A stretch of 64,000 nt of DNA from Cyclobacterium amurskyense. GTDB taxonomy: Bacteria; Bacteroidota; Bacteroidia; Cytophagales; Cyclobacteriaceae. The notes under the pieces are model-generated. The model saw only the letters and a program-made list of their open reading frames with translations, was not told the DNA's origin and made no database searches. Below, in pieces: positions 9,072 to 19,604 of this stretch; the first letter of the stretch is position 1, and every line of letters begins with the position of its first letter. Both the position numbers and the translations under genes were made by a program. Location: NCBI RefSeq assembly GCF_001050135.1, contig NZ_CP012040.1, positions 6,031,001 through 6,095,000 on the forward strand. The letters run 5' to 3'.

Positions 9072-12000
9072 ATGTTTAGCAAGTTTATACAACGGCCGGT
9101 GTTAGCGATAGCTATCTCCCTGGCCATCATATTCCTCGGAATATTAGCTATAGCGACAAGACCTATTTCTCAATTTCCAGAAATAGCCCCTCCCCGAGTA
9201 AATATATTTATAGCCTATCCAGGATCTAGTGCAGATGTATTGGTTAAGTCTACATTGATCCCACTAGAAAGAGCCATTAATGGTGTGAAAGGGATGCAGT
9301 ATATCATCTCTGATGCGACAAGTGCTGGAGAGGCCACTATCCAGATAATATTTGAACCTGGCACAGACCCCAATGCGGCAGTAGTCAACGTAAAGACCCG
9401 GGTGGATCAGGTCATGAACAACCTCCCGCCTCTGGTGCAAAGGGAGGGTGTAATCATTACACCTATCCAACCCAGTATGTTGATGTACGTTAACCTTTTC
9501 AGTACAGATAAAAAAGCTGATGAGAAGTTTCTATACAACTATGCCAATGTCAACATTCTACCGGAGCTTCAAAGGATAAACGGAATGGGTAGGGCCATCA
9601 TACTTGGTAGCCGCCAATACGCAATGCGGGTTTGGTTAAAACCAGATAGAATGAGGGCCTATAATATTTCCACAGAGGAAGTCCTAGAAGCCATTGATGA
9701 GCAAAGTGTAATCGGAAGACCAGGTAGACTAGGACAAAGTTCAGGAAAATCGGCCCAATCTATTGAATATGTATTGACTTATAAGGGTAGGTTTAATCTC
9801 CCCGAAGAGTACGAAGACATTATTATAAAGGCTAACCCTGAAGGTGAAATATTGATGCTTAAGGATATTGCTGAGGTAGAACTTGGTAGTGAATTTTTTG
9901 ATATTTATTCCAATAAAGATGGCTATCCTGCCGCCTCAATGGTATTGAAGCAAAACTTTGGTAGCAATGCCAGTAAAGTTATAGATGAGGTAAAATTAAA
10001 ACTAAAAGAACTTGAGAAGGACTTTCCTCCGGGCATGTCGTATGAGATAAATTACGATGTTTCTACTTTTGTTGATGCTTCTATTGACAAGGTATTGCAT
10101 ACCTTAGTTGAGGCGTTTATTCTCGTTGCTTTAGTGGTATTTCTTTTCCTTGGTGATTTAAGGTCCACTATTATTCCAGCCATTGCTGTCCCTGTTTCTT
10201 TGATAGGTGCCTTTGTATTTATGCAGATGTTTGGTTTGACGATCAATATGATCACACTATTTGCCCTGGTTCTGGCAATTGGTATTGTGGTGGATGATGC
10301 AATTGTGGTAGTGGAAGCTGTCCATGCCAAAATGGAAGAAGAAAATTTAAGCCCATTTAAGGCTGTTAAGAAAGTACTTGGTGAAATTAGTGGTGCCATT
10401 ATAGCAATTACCTTGGTTATGACTGCGGTATTTATACCAGTAGCTTTTATGACAGGTCCGGTTGGTGTTTTTTACCGCCAATTTTCCATTACCATGGCCA
10501 GTGCAATTGTCCTATCAGGTTTAGTAGCACTTACACTTACCCCAGTATTGTGTGCGATGATTCTCAAAAACAATCATGGAAAACCTAAAAGAAAATCTCC
10601 AATTGATCTTTTCCTGGATTGGTTCAATAGAAAATTTGAGAAAATCACTGACAAATATGAAGGGCTCCTTAAGCTTATTGTAAACCGAAAGGTGATCACC
10701 TATGGTATTCTTATCGCTTTTGGTTTTGGTATTTTTGCCGTAAACGAAAAACTACCTACAGGATTTATCCCTAATGAAGATCAGGGAATGATCTATGCGA
10801 TTATACAAACTCCTCCAGGATCTACTTTGGAGTTAACCAATGAGGTATCAAGAAAACTTCAGGAAATTGCTGAAGAAATCGATGGTATCCAATCTGTTTC
10901 TTCTCTGGCAGGGTATGAAATTCTTACGGAAGGTAGGGGGTCAAATGCAGGCACTTGCCTCATTAACCTCAAAAACTGGCAAGATCGACATCATTCTGTT
11001 AAAGAAATCATTGAGGAGCTAGAAGAAGAAACCAAAGATTTAGGAGCTGTAATCGAATACTTCGAACCACCAGCAGTACCAGGATATGGCGCATCTGATG
11101 GTTTTTCTCTTAGGATGTTGGACAAAAACAGTACCGTAGATTATCAGGAATTTGATCAGGTAAACCATGATTTTATGGAAGCACTGAATAAGCGGCCAGA
11201 ATTAAGTGGCCTGTTTACTTTCTTTGCTGCCAACTACCCACAATTTGAGTTGACCATTGACAATAAACTTGCTATGCAAAAGGGAGTTTCTATAGGCAAA
11301 GCCATGGAAAACCTCGATGTACTGATCGGTAGTACCTATGAGCAAGGCTTCATTAGATTTGGGAATTTCTTTAAAGTCTATACACAGGCTGCTCCGGAAT
11401 ACCGAAAACTTCCTTCAGACATTATGAACCTATTTATCAAAAACGAAGAAGGAGAAATGGTCCCTTACTCTGCTTTTATGAAAATGGAGAAAAAACAAGG
11501 ACCAAATGAAATCACAAGGTTCAACCTTTACACTTCCTCCTCTATTAAAGGGGTACCTGCTCCAGGCTATACCAGTGGTGATGCCATTAATGCCATACAG
11601 GAGGTAGCAGCTGCAACCCTTCCTAATGGTTATGACATTGCTTGGGAAGGACTTTCCTACGATGAATCAAGACGAGGAAATGAGGCCATTTACATCTTTG
11701 TTGTGGTATTGATTTTCGTTTATTTGGTATTGGCTGCTCAATATGAAAGTTTTATAATCCCTCTAGCAGTTATTCTTTCCTTACCAATAGGTGTATTCGG
11801 ATCTTTTCTGATGCTAAAATTCATGGGGCTTGCCAATGATATTTATGCGCAAATTGGTTTGATCATGTTGGTTGGACTTTTGGGGAAAAATGCAGTGTTG
11901 ATTGTGGAGTTTGCCATTCAGAAACACCAGCAGGGATCAACTATTCTCGAAGCTGCAATCATAGGTGCAAAGGTTAGGTTCCGTCCTATTTTGATGACTT

Positions 12001-12299
12001 CATTTGCTTTTATTGCAGGACTTATTCCTTTGGTGATAGCTACAGGAGCTGGCGCGATAGGTAACAGAACCATAGGCACTTCAGCCATGGGAGGAATGTT
12101 ATTCGGAACTTTGTTTGGTGTGATAATCGTACCGGGACTCTACTATATATTCGGTAGTATGGCAGATGGTAGAAAACTCATTAAAGACGAAGACGAAACT
12201 CCGCTAAGTGAGGACTACATTAGAAGTCAATCCGATGCGAGCTTACTTAAGAAACTAAAGAAATTATTGTCGAAAAAAGAACTGAAAGATGGCAAATAA
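9072..12299 (+). CDS. RND multidrug efflux pump, inner-membrane subunit (HAE1 family)
   Basis: The 1075-residue protein has the AcrB/MexB length and layout: transmembrane helix 1 near the N-terminus, a large periplasmic loop, a helix bundle around residues 340-500, a second periplasmic loop and a final bundle. The proton-relay signature is intact: a double Asp in GIVVDDAIVVVEAV (transmembrane helix 4) and the Lys in GLLGKNAVLIVEFA (helix 10). It trimerises in the inner membrane and exports drugs or other amphiphiles using the proton gradient. The substrate cannot be deduced. The outer-membrane gene overlaps its 3' end by 11 bp. Confidence 0.95.
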   Translation: MFSKFIQRPVLAIAISLAIIFLGILAIATRPISQFPEIAPPRVNIFIAYPGSSADVLVKSTLIPLERAINGVKGMQYIISDATSAGEATIQIIFEPGTDPNAAVVNVKTRVDQVMNNLPPLVQREGVIITPIQPSMLMYVNLFSTDKKADEKFLYNYANVNILPELQRINGMGRAIILGSRQYAMRVWLKPDRMRAYNISTEEVLEAIDEQSVIGRPGRLGQSSGKSAQSIEYVLTYKGRFNLPEEYEDIIIKANPEGEILMLKDIAEVELGSEFFDIYSNKDGYPAASMVLKQNFGSNASKVIDEVKLKLKELEKDFPPGMSYEINYDVSTFVDASIDKVLHTLVEAFILVALVVFLFLGDLRSTIIPAIAVPVSLIGAFVFMQMFGLTINMITLFALVLAIGIVVDDAIVVVEAVHAKMEEENLSPFKAVKKVLGEISGAIIAITLVMTAVFIPVAFMTGPVGVFYRQFSITMASAIVLSGLVALTLTPVLCAMILKNNHGKPKRKSPIDLFLDWFNRKFEKITDKYEGLLKLIVNRKVITYGILIAFGFGIFAVNEKLPTGFIPNEDQGMIYAIIQTPPGSTLELTNEVSRKLQEIAEEIDGIQSVSSLAGYEILTEGRGSNAGTCLINLKNWQDRHHSVKEIIEELEEETKDLGAVIEYFEPPAVPGYGASDGFSLRMLDKNSTVDYQEFDQVNHDFMEALNKRPELSGLFTFFAANYPQFELTIDNKLAMQKGVSIGKAMENLDVLIGSTYEQGFIRFGNFFKVYTQAAPEYRKLPSDIMNLFIKNEEGEMVPYSAFMKMEKKQGPNEITRFNLYTSSSIKGVPAPGYTSGDAINAIQEVAAATLPNGYDIAWEGLSYDESRRGNEAIYIFVVVLIFVYLVLAAQYESFIIPLAVILSLPIGVFGSFLMLKFMGLANDIYAQIGLIMLVGLLGKNAVLIVEFAIQKHQQGSTILEAAIIGAKVRFRPILMTSFAFIAGLIPLVIATGAGAIGNRTIGTSAMGGMLFGTLFGVIIVPGLYYIFGSMADGRKLIKDEDETPLSEDYIRSQSDASLLKKLKKLLSKKELKDGK

Positions 12300-13719
12300 A
12301 TTCATATTAAATACGACAAGCCTATTATTTTCCATGCTCCTTATTTGGGGATGTAAAACACCGCAGGTGACTACGATCAATGAAAACAAGTCGGTTCCAG
12401 TTAGTTTCAACGATTCCAAAGACACTACCAATAGTGCTTCCACGAATTGGAAAACCTTCTTTTCTGACACACACTTAATACATTTAATAGATACAGCGCT
12501 GGCCAACAACCAGGAGCTGAACATTCTGCTTCAAGAGATCGCTGTAGACAACAATGAGATCTTGGCCAGAAAAGGGGAGTACCTCCCTTTTGTAAATCTA
12601 GGTGCTGGTGCTGGTCTGGAGAAGGACGGAAAATACACCCGACATGGGGCTGTGGATGAAAGCTTAAACATCAGAGAAGGAAAGGCCATTCCTGAACCCT
12701 TACCTGACTTTATGTTTGGAGCATTTGCTTCCTGGGAACTGGATGTTTGGAAAAAACTTCGCAATGGAAAGAAGGCCGCTGTAACAAGGTATTTGTCAAG
12801 TATTGAAGGCAAAAATTTCATGGTTACTAACTTGATTGCTGAAATTTCAAGTTCTTATTATGAACTTATGGCACTGGACAACCTATTGGAGATTGTTCAA
12901 AAAAACATAGCCATTCAGAAGAATGCCTTGCACATAATAGAGCAACAAAAGCAGGCTGCTCAGGAAACGCAATTGGCTGTAAATCGTTTTGCAGCTCAGG
13001 TCCTCAACACAGAGAATTTACAGTACAATATAAAACAACAGATTGTAGAAACTGAGAACAGGATAAACTTCCTAGTTGGTCGTTTTCCTCAGCCCATTGA
13101 AAGAAGCTCATCAGGTTTCAATGAAATTACAGTCAATGAAATTCATTCTGGAATACCATCCCAATTGTTGAAAAACAGACCGGATATAAAACAAGCTGAG
13201 CTTACTTTAGCTGCAGCCAAACTTGATGTGGCTATTGCCCGTGCCAATTTTTATCCTTCTTTCAGTATTGAAGCTGGTGTAGGGTTTGGGTCATTCAACC
13301 CCAAATATCTCGTCAACCCTCAATCCATATTATACAACTTAGGGGGAGAATTAATGGCGCCATTAGTGAATAAAAACGCCATTAAAGCCACTTATAATAG
13401 TGCCAATGCAAAGCAGTTACAGGCTGTATATGGTTATGAGCAAACCATATTACAGGCTTATATAGAAGTAGCAAACCAGCTTTCTCAAATAGCCAATACA
13501 AGTAAAAGCTATGAAACCAAAGCCAAAGAAGTGGATTTGCTCAATCAGTCCATTACCATTTCAAATAGCTTGTTTCGATCAGCTAGAGCCGACTATATGG
13601 AAGTTTTGCTTACCCAAAGGGAAGCTCTAGAATCCAGAATGGAGCTTATAGAGATAAAAATGAGCCAGATGAATGCCAAAGTGAACATTTACAAAGCATT
13701 AGGTGGTGGTTGGAATTAA
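12289..13719 (+). CDS. outer-membrane efflux channel (OprM/NodT-like lipoprotein)
   Basis: The 476-residue protein begins with a lipoprotein signal peptide (acylated Cys at about residue 22, LLIWGC) and contains two TolC-type OEP repeats. Typical family segments are visible, such as the LLKNRPDIKQAELTLAAAKL stretch that opens the second repeat, and an ARANFYPSF strand. It forms the outer-membrane duct of the tripartite pump. Its ATG lies inside the last codons of the pump gene (11-bp overlap), which indicates translational coupling. A MITE-like element and then an intrinsic terminator follow. Confidence 0.93.
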   Translation: MANKFILNTTSLLFSMLLIWGCKTPQVTTINENKSVPVSFNDSKDTTNSASTNWKTFFSDTHLIHLIDTALANNQELNILLQEIAVDNNEILARKGEYLPFVNLGAGAGLEKDGKYTRHGAVDESLNIREGKAIPEPLPDFMFGAFASWELDVWKKLRNGKKAAVTRYLSSIEGKNFMVTNLIAEISSSYYELMALDNLLEIVQKNIAIQKNALHIIEQQKQAAQETQLAVNRFAAQVLNTENLQYNIKQQIVETENRINFLVGRFPQPIERSSSGFNEITVNEIHSGIPSQLLKNRPDIKQAELTLAAAKLDVAIARANFYPSFSIEAGVGFGSFNPKYLVNPQSILYNLGGELMAPLVNKNAIKATYNSANAKQLQAVYGYEQTILQAYIEVANQLSQIANTSKSYETKAKEVDLLNQSITISNSLFRSARADYMEVLLTQREALESRMELIEIKMSQMNAKVNIYKALGGGWN

Positions 13720-13750
13720 ATAAAATCAATATTTCTCAATTATAATTAAA

Positions 13751-13959
13751 CCCGAAATATGCAATAGACATTCTATTACGTGCTGAAATCGCTTTAAAAT
13801 CAGCCACTTCGTTGCTGTTTTCAATTTTACCATAGCGGTGCTATGCTAAAATCTCCAAACAGTCTGATTTTCTTGCGATTGCAACACTTCCCGTAAACAC
13901 GGGACAGGCTTCACCCCTGACTATTGTCAGGACGGAGAAATCCTATTACATAATCCGGG
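13751..13959 (+). mobile_element. MITE-like repeat, complete copy (C)
   Basis: This 209-bp copy is used here as the reference orientation. It starts CCCGAAATATGCAATAG and ends CTATTACATAATCCGGG, imperfect terminal inverted repeats. TTAAA flanks both sides (13746-13750 and 13960-13964). Internal stems are CATAGC-GGT-GCTATG, CCCGT-AAAC-ACGGG and CCTGAC-TATT-GTCAGG. It lies between the efflux-channel stop codon and the terminator at 13975, so the operon transcript should carry it in its 3' untranslated region. Confidence 0.88.
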
Positions 13960-13974
13960 TTAAATTTTTATTGC

Positions 13975-14008
13975 AAAAAGGCCACTTGAATGTTCAAGTG
14001 GCCTTTTT
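13975..14008. terminator. strong bidirectional intrinsic terminator
   Basis: A perfect 16-bp stem (AAAAAGGCCACTTGAA and its complement) with a 2-nt loop, bounded by A and T runs on either side, sits between the convergent efflux operon and the susD gene. It can end transcription from both directions. Confidence 0.92.
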
Positions 14009-14072
14009 ATTTTTCAAAATCAGATTTTAATACATTAGATTTCCTATTTAATCATCTGCTGAAATTTTTCAA

Positions 14073-14150
14073 CCCGAAATTGACAATTTATTAAGCAATG
14101 AAATGGCTTTTAAATCAGCCAGAGCATTGTTGTTTTCAAATTCATTTTAC
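14073..14150 (+). mobile_element. MITE-like repeat, truncated relic (E)
   Basis: About 78 bp match the left half of the repeat family: CCCGAAAT start, then a diverged AAATCAGCCA...TTGTTGTTTTCAA...TTTTACC segment. It is preceded by TTCAA (14068-14072), again TTNAA. The right half is missing, and the relic ends at the stop codon of the susD gene (14147-14149, minus strand). The similarity is visibly lower than among copies B, C and D. Confidence 0.6.
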
Positions 14151-15823
14151 CAAGGTTTCCCTGAGTTCTGCAACAACCACATTTTGGCATAAGGATGATC
14201 CTTGCTTTGACCTGCAGGGATGTATTGGGTATCCTCTAGTGAAGAAATTGCCTCCTCATAATTAACCAGGTAATTTGGATCCAAATTAGGAGATGGATAC
14301 ATATAACGCACAGGAATAGCTGCACCAAACTGGGTGACAGGACCTGCTTCAAGAACAGGGTAGCCAGTTCTCCTCCAATCAAACCATGCTTGAGGGTTTT
14401 GCCAGTTGGCTATCCATTTTTGTTCCATGATTCGTTCTTCTTTATTGGTGCTTAAAGCATAGGACACAGTTTCCTGATCATAGTAATTTTCAAAATTGAA
14501 GTTCCCAGGATTGGAAAGGATGCCATATTTCTCCATAGAAGCCCTTATCGCTTCTCTATAGTGTCCTTCAGGATCACTGGCACCAAGTCCACCTATAAGC
14601 GCCGCTTCAGCCATAAGAAACTTGACTTCACTATAAGTCATCAAATTCATTCCAACGTAATCGTCATGATTTTTTCTATACCTATCATGCAGATAGGAAA
14701 TATAAGGACTCCGCTCCGGATGATAACCTTCCTCATCATTTCCCTTATTGTAAGACATGGCCTCCACAATAGGCAAGCCAACTGGTAAGCCTACATACAA
14801 ATTGGTATTCACATCTACTCCTTCAGGAGCTGGTTTGAATTTAACCGTAGCCGTTTCACCGAGAACATTGGTAATCACTGAATCCTTCTCTATGGTCACC
14901 TGATCATCCCATTTGTATTGAACCGGCAATACCCAACGGTAAAGTCGAGGATCGTTGAGTCCTAAAAGCTTATCTACCAAGGGTTGCCCTGGCTTTAACA
15001 ATAAATTAGGGTTAGGGCTGTTTAATGGTCCTCCTGGGGCTGCATTATTTTCATCGGTACCAAGAAAATCTACTATTGCGTCATCTGCATTGTCCGTAAA
15101 TGTAAATTGAGAGGCCAAGTTGAACTCTTGCTCCACATCAATTCCTAATGCGCCCATATCTGATTTCTTGTTTATCAACCGCATGCTGTATCGCATACGC
15201 AAGGCATTGGCAAACCTCCTCCACTTTTGAGCATCACCTCCATACATTATATCGGAAGTGGCATTTACCACATCTTTAGAAGGATCCAGGTTTTGAAGCA
15301 GTGCATCAGCCTCCTTTAAGTCAACCAAAACGCCATTATAAACATCTATTTGACGATCATATTTTGGAAAAAAGACATCATTATTGGCTTGTAAAGAAGC
15401 TGAATAAGGAATATCTCCATAAAGATCGCTCATTAGTCCAAAGTGGAAGGACCGAACAATTAATGCTATTCCCTTGAAGAAATCATTGTTTTCCTCTATT
15501 GCATTTTCATAAATAACCTGATTATTCCTAAGTATGTCGAAATAGCTGTTCCAGGATTCGTGACCCCAGCCGTAAAAATTAACAACTACCGCCCCCTCAT
15601 TGGTACCTCTTTGCACATATTGCATTGCTCCAGCAATTTTGGAATTTTCATACCCTAGATTGTGGTAGGTTTTGGCTGTATTGGTCAATACATAGGTAAG
15701 GATATAATTGGAGGACACCTGCTCAGGACTATTTGGGTTGATGTTGACCTCAGAAAGGTCTTCACAAGCCCAAAAGGAGGCAATCAATCCAATACAAAGT
15801 ATATTTTTTATTAATTTTTTCAT
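14147..15823 (-). CDS. SusD/RagB-family outer-membrane lipoprotein (SusD-like_2 type)
   Basis: The 558-residue protein has a lipoprotein signal peptide (Cys at residue 20, SFWAC), followed by the NPNSPEQVSSNYIL segment and helix-rich TPR-like body of SusD-like_2 proteins. Late landmarks are EAALIGGLGA, AIRASMEKYGI and the WIANWQNPQAWFDWRRTGYP segment near the C-terminus. It should form the surface lid on the SusC-like transporter encoded 13 bp upstream and capture the ligand. Stretches of the sequence resemble SusD partners of oligosaccharide or peptide importers. No degradative enzyme is nearby, so the ligand is unknown. Confidence 0.9.
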   Translation of the reverse strand: MKKLIKNILCIGLIASFWACEDLSEVNINPNSPEQVSSNYILTYVLTNTAKTYHNLGYENSKIAGAMQYVQRGTNEGAVVVNFYGWGHESWNSYFDILRNNQVIYENAIEENNDFFKGIALIVRSFHFGLMSDLYGDIPYSASLQANNDVFFPKYDRQIDVYNGVLVDLKEADALLQNLDPSKDVVNATSDIMYGGDAQKWRRFANALRMRYSMRLINKKSDMGALGIDVEQEFNLASQFTFTDNADDAIVDFLGTDENNAAPGGPLNSPNPNLLLKPGQPLVDKLLGLNDPRLYRWVLPVQYKWDDQVTIEKDSVITNVLGETATVKFKPAPEGVDVNTNLYVGLPVGLPIVEAMSYNKGNDEEGYHPERSPYISYLHDRYRKNHDDYVGMNLMTYSEVKFLMAEAALIGGLGASDPEGHYREAIRASMEKYGILSNPGNFNFENYYDQETVSYALSTNKEERIMEQKWIANWQNPQAWFDWRRTGYPVLEAGPVTQFGAAIPVRYMYPSPNLDPNYLVNYEEAISSLEDTQYIPAGQSKDHPYAKMWLLQNSGKPW

Positions 15824-15836
15824 GGCTATTCTTCAG

Positions 15837-18800
15837 TTAAAATTCAGCATTTAATTTCAGTCCCAGAGAACCTGTCCACGGCATTACATTGTAATATTCA
15901 ACACCTTGGATCCATCCGTTGCCCGTTTGCCTAAAAGCTCTTTCAGGATCAACTCCATTACCTGCTTCAGTCCATACGAAGAGATTGTTTCCAACTACTG
16001 ATAGTGATGCATTTCGTAGGCTAATTTTATCTAGCCATCTGGATGGAAGTTGGTAAGTGACGGCTACTTCTCTTAGCTTGACATAAGTAGCACTATAAAG
16101 GTTTCTGTCTGGAAAAGGCCTGTGTGCATACCTATAAGCCTGAAATGGGTTCAGCCATTGGGTTGTTTCTCCACCCAGATTTTCTATATAGACAATATTA
16201 CCTTCTGCATCTCGGCTTTCTCTTACCCCCACATTAAAGCTCGCATCTTGTTCTCTGAAATTGGCTTCATCCCCTGACCATGGAAGTCCTCCATAGGCTG
16301 CATTTCTACCTCCTATCCATTTACCGAAATACGCTTCCGGATTTTCCTTTACCTGATCCTCAATTGGTCTTCCGGCATCATAAGGTACGCCTGAAAGGGT
16401 TTCGGCTAGCATCCCATTATTGCCTAGGAACATCATCGTATTGGAATAAAACTGCCCTCCTTGCCTCCAATCAATATTGGCATATAAACTAAATTTTTTG
16501 TACCTAAAGGTTGGTTGAAAGGACAGCATGAGGTCGTGGTTAAAGTTCCCAATCTTCTTCAAATTATTCACATCCTGATCCTCCTGATACAATCCACTTC
16601 CAGTTAGTACCGGATACCCAAAATAAGCTGACTCTGGATCTTTCACCGTAAGAACTGGTCTCATATAGATATCGCCGATATCTCCACCAACATAGGTCCT
16701 TAACTCAGCTCCACTATAAGAGGTAAAATTATAATAGGTAATACCATCTGCCAATTCTTTGATGCTTGTTCGATTTCTTGAAAGATTGATATTCATGTCC
16801 CATCTGAAATCTCCAGAGATAACTGGCGTAGTGCTAAGTCCAAGTTCGAAACCGCGACTTTCTACCAAACCGGCATTGATCAACTTACTACTTGCTCCTG
16901 ACTCTATAGGTAAATCAATGGGCAGCACTTGGTTTTTATTTCCTCTAACATAATAGGTCGCGTCTATACCTATTCGGTTGTTAAAAAGAGAGATATCAAC
17001 ACCTGCTTCAGATGAAGTAGATATTTCTGGTTTCAAAGAAGCATTTCTTAAAAGACCTCCCATGTACATGCTTTTGGCCGTTCCCCAATCTAAGGCTGTA
17101 CCGAAAGTAGGGATTAGGCTATAAGGAGCAACGTCATTACCCACCTGAGCTATGCCTGCTCGGAATTTAAAAAGATCAATAAATGACGGCATGTCAACCA
17201 TTTCTGATACAATTGCACTCAAAGAAACCGATGGATAAAAGTAGGATCTATTTTCAACCGGTAGCGTACTTGACCAATCGTTTCTAGCAGTGATATCGAG
17301 GTATAATTTATTTTGGTATCCAGTAGATACAGAACCATAAATACCATAAATCACTTTCCAGAATTGCTGACTATCATAAGCCACTGTGCCTGGTGCCCCA
17401 TTCGCTATGGTATAAAGCATAGGGATAACCAATTGACCTGCATTATTGTCAACATGGCTGTACTTTTGTTCCATCCTATTGGCTCCAGCCAATGCTGTTA
17501 TGTTCCAGTTATTATTAAAGACTTTCTGGTAATTCAGCATGAAATCCAAGTTGTTTTCTTTACTGAAATTATTCCTTATATGATACCCCCCATTGATCTG
17601 ATCATAATTATTATAGGCAATTATGGCTTCTTGCTGCTCATCATATGAATCCCTCGCATAGCGAAGCATCATGCTTAAATTATTGGTCACATCATAATCA
17701 AGTTGTAGCTTACTTACCGTTCTGTTTCTTTTAAAACCAGTAGGATTTTCATTTACAACGAAATAAGGATTGTTTTGCTTTTGTTTGTATTTTCGCTGTA
17801 GTATTCCTTCAGACCCTGGCACCCAATATTGTTCCAAGTCCAAAATATTCACTTGAGGTCCAGTTTCAAAGAGACTCCTTACAGGTGAGGTTCTACCACC
17901 GTCAATAATAGGCCGGTTATCTGATCCGGATTCTGTGATATTAAAAGTAGCTGTAGCCCTTAATTTATTTGTAATATTATAATTGGTGTTGAGGCCAATA
18001 GTCAGTCTGGAAAAATCAGTATTTGGGATAATACCTTTATTTGCCATATTCCCTACGGAAAGCCTAAAACTTCCTTCATCATAATCTCCATTGACCGCAA
18101 TATTGTTGGTATTGGTATATCCTGTCTGAAAAAAGTCCTTAAACCGATCAGGATAAGATACAAGTGGTGCAGGCTCTCCGTCTGAATTCCACTGAACCCA
18201 CTCCTCCCCTACATCGAGCTCTGGGCCCCAACTCTCATTTTCACTTTCTTCAAACACATGAGCACCACTTTTGCCAGAGGCAAATTCATTTTGTATAGGT
18301 AAGTACCGAAATGGAAAATCCATTACCACTGAGGAATTAACAGCTACTCCAATTCCTTTCCTTCCAGACCCAGACTTGGTTGTAATGAGTACCACACCAT
18401 TACCAGCCCTAGAACCATATAAAGCAGCTGCACTAGGGCCTTTAAGAATTGAAACATTTTCGATATCGTTTGGATTGATGTCAGAAATAGGATTACCCAT
18501 ATCAGCACCTCCAAATTCATTGTTCAATTTATTAGCAACCGGTACACCGTCAATAACAAACAATGGCTGGTTGTCATTGTTGAGGGAATTGGCTCCACGA
18601 ATAATGATATTAACAGAAGATCCTGCTGCTCCATCCATTTGAGAAATCTGGACTCCTGCCACTTTTCCAGCCATGGCATTCAAGACATTGTTCTGAGGAG
18701 TTTCAGTAAGGTCTCTTCCATCTACATTTCCTACAGAATAGCCTAGGGATTGTTTTTCTCTTTTCACGCCCAAGGCGGTCACCACTGCTTCTTGAAGGGA

Positions 18801-19508
18801 TTTCATGTCTTCAAGTAAAGTAACATCAATTATCTCACGGTTTCCTACAGCAATTTCCTGCGTCTCAAACCCAATAAAAGAAAACACCAAAACTGCATTT
18901 TCTCGGTCAAATTCCAGGTTATACTTTCCATCTTGATCCGTAATAGTTCCCGTAGAAGTACCTTTTAAAAGGACTGTCACTCCAGGAAGTCCCAAGCCAT
19001 CAATTTCAGAGACAACCGTTCCTTTTACCTTTTGAATAGCAAGTGCTTGATTTAAGCTTTGCTGAACATCATAATCATCAAAGTTTCGAATTTGAATGTG
19101 CTCACTGTTTTCGGCAACAAGCCTGGCCAATTCAGCCATATTATTGCCTGATTGTTTATTTTTAGGAACGATCACATAGGACCCTCCTTTTTGTTTGATA
19201 AAGGAAAGTTGATAGGGACTTAGAAGTTTCAATAGATTCTTCTCCAGCCCTTTCTCCCAATCGATGAGCGCACTGTCAACCCTAAGGTTTTGAATCATTC
19301 CATCGGCGAATAAAATATCCGCTTTATAATAAGCCTTAAGCTTATCAAGTGCGTCAGCCAAAGCTATATCGTACTGATGATTAGCCATAGGAAGATGAGT
19401 CAATTGCTTGGGCTTTAAGCCAATTGCTTCAGCCTGTGTGAGTGGTCCAGTATGCAAAAAGACGCATAATGTCCAAACCATTAGTGAAAAGGGTAAAATC
19501 TTTTTCAT
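15837..19508 (-). CDS. SusC/RagA-family TonB-dependent transporter with STN signalling domain
   Basis: The 1223-residue protein has a signal peptide, then a secretin/TonB short N-terminal (STN) domain at about 48-117, a carboxypeptidase-regulatory-like domain at about 158-235 (GVTVLLKGTSTGTITDQDG), a plug domain at about 260-380 (LFVIDGVPV...GPSAAALYGSRAGNGVVLITTK) and a 22-strand barrel with an aromatic C-terminus (LNAEF). It imports a ligand across the outer membrane using TonB energy. The STN domain links it to the FecR anti-sigma factor encoded just upstream, so ligand binding should induce the locus through the ECF sigma factor at 20662. Confidence 0.93.
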   Translation of the reverse strand: MKKILPFSLMVWTLCVFLHTGPLTQAEAIGLKPKQLTHLPMANHQYDIALADALDKLKAYYKADILFADGMIQNLRVDSALIDWEKGLEKNLLKLLSPYQLSFIKQKGGSYVIVPKNKQSGNNMAELARLVAENSEHIQIRNFDDYDVQQSLNQALAIQKVKGTVVSEIDGLGLPGVTVLLKGTSTGTITDQDGKYNLEFDRENAVLVFSFIGFETQEIAVGNREIIDVTLLEDMKSLQEAVVTALGVKREKQSLGYSVGNVDGRDLTETPQNNVLNAMAGKVAGVQISQMDGAAGSSVNIIIRGANSLNNDNQPLFVIDGVPVANKLNNEFGGADMGNPISDINPNDIENVSILKGPSAAALYGSRAGNGVVLITTKSGSGRKGIGVAVNSSVVMDFPFRYLPIQNEFASGKSGAHVFEESENESWGPELDVGEEWVQWNSDGEPAPLVSYPDRFKDFFQTGYTNTNNIAVNGDYDEGSFRLSVGNMANKGIIPNTDFSRLTIGLNTNYNITNKLRATATFNITESGSDNRPIIDGGRTSPVRSLFETGPQVNILDLEQYWVPGSEGILQRKYKQKQNNPYFVVNENPTGFKRNRTVSKLQLDYDVTNNLSMMLRYARDSYDEQQEAIIAYNNYDQINGGYHIRNNFSKENNLDFMLNYQKVFNNNWNITALAGANRMEQKYSHVDNNAGQLVIPMLYTIANGAPGTVAYDSQQFWKVIYGIYGSVSTGYQNKLYLDITARNDWSSTLPVENRSYFYPSVSLSAIVSEMVDMPSFIDLFKFRAGIAQVGNDVAPYSLIPTFGTALDWGTAKSMYMGGLLRNASLKPEISTSSEAGVDISLFNNRIGIDATYYVRGNKNQVLPIDLPIESGASSKLINAGLVESRGFELGLSTTPVISGDFRWDMNINLSRNRTSIKELADGITYYNFTSYSGAELRTYVGGDIGDIYMRPVLTVKDPESAYFGYPVLTGSGLYQEDQDVNNLKKIGNFNHDLMLSFQPTFRYKKFSLYANIDWRQGGQFYSNTMMFLGNNGMLAETLSGVPYDAGRPIEDQVKENPEAYFGKWIGGRNAAYGGLPWSGDEANFREQDASFNVGVRESRDAEGNIVYIENLGGETTQWLNPFQAYRYAHRPFPDRNLYSATYVKLREVAVTYQLPSRWLDKISLRNASLSVVGNNLFVWTEAGNGVDPERAFRQTGNGWIQGVEYYNVMPWTGSLGLKLNAEF

Positions 19509-19604
19509 ATAGATTTAGGGTTTAATTGATTGACTTATTGTTTTATTTAACCGGAAATAGGCAATATTTAGAATTAAGTAGCATACTATGGCATTTGAAT
19601 TTTT

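Noticed and set aside
19549..19566. AACCGGAAATAGGCAATA resembles the left end of the MITE-like element
   Set aside because: Only about 18 bp match, no right end or internal hairpin follows, and the sequence runs straight into the fecR 3' end; chance or a very old relic cannot be separated.
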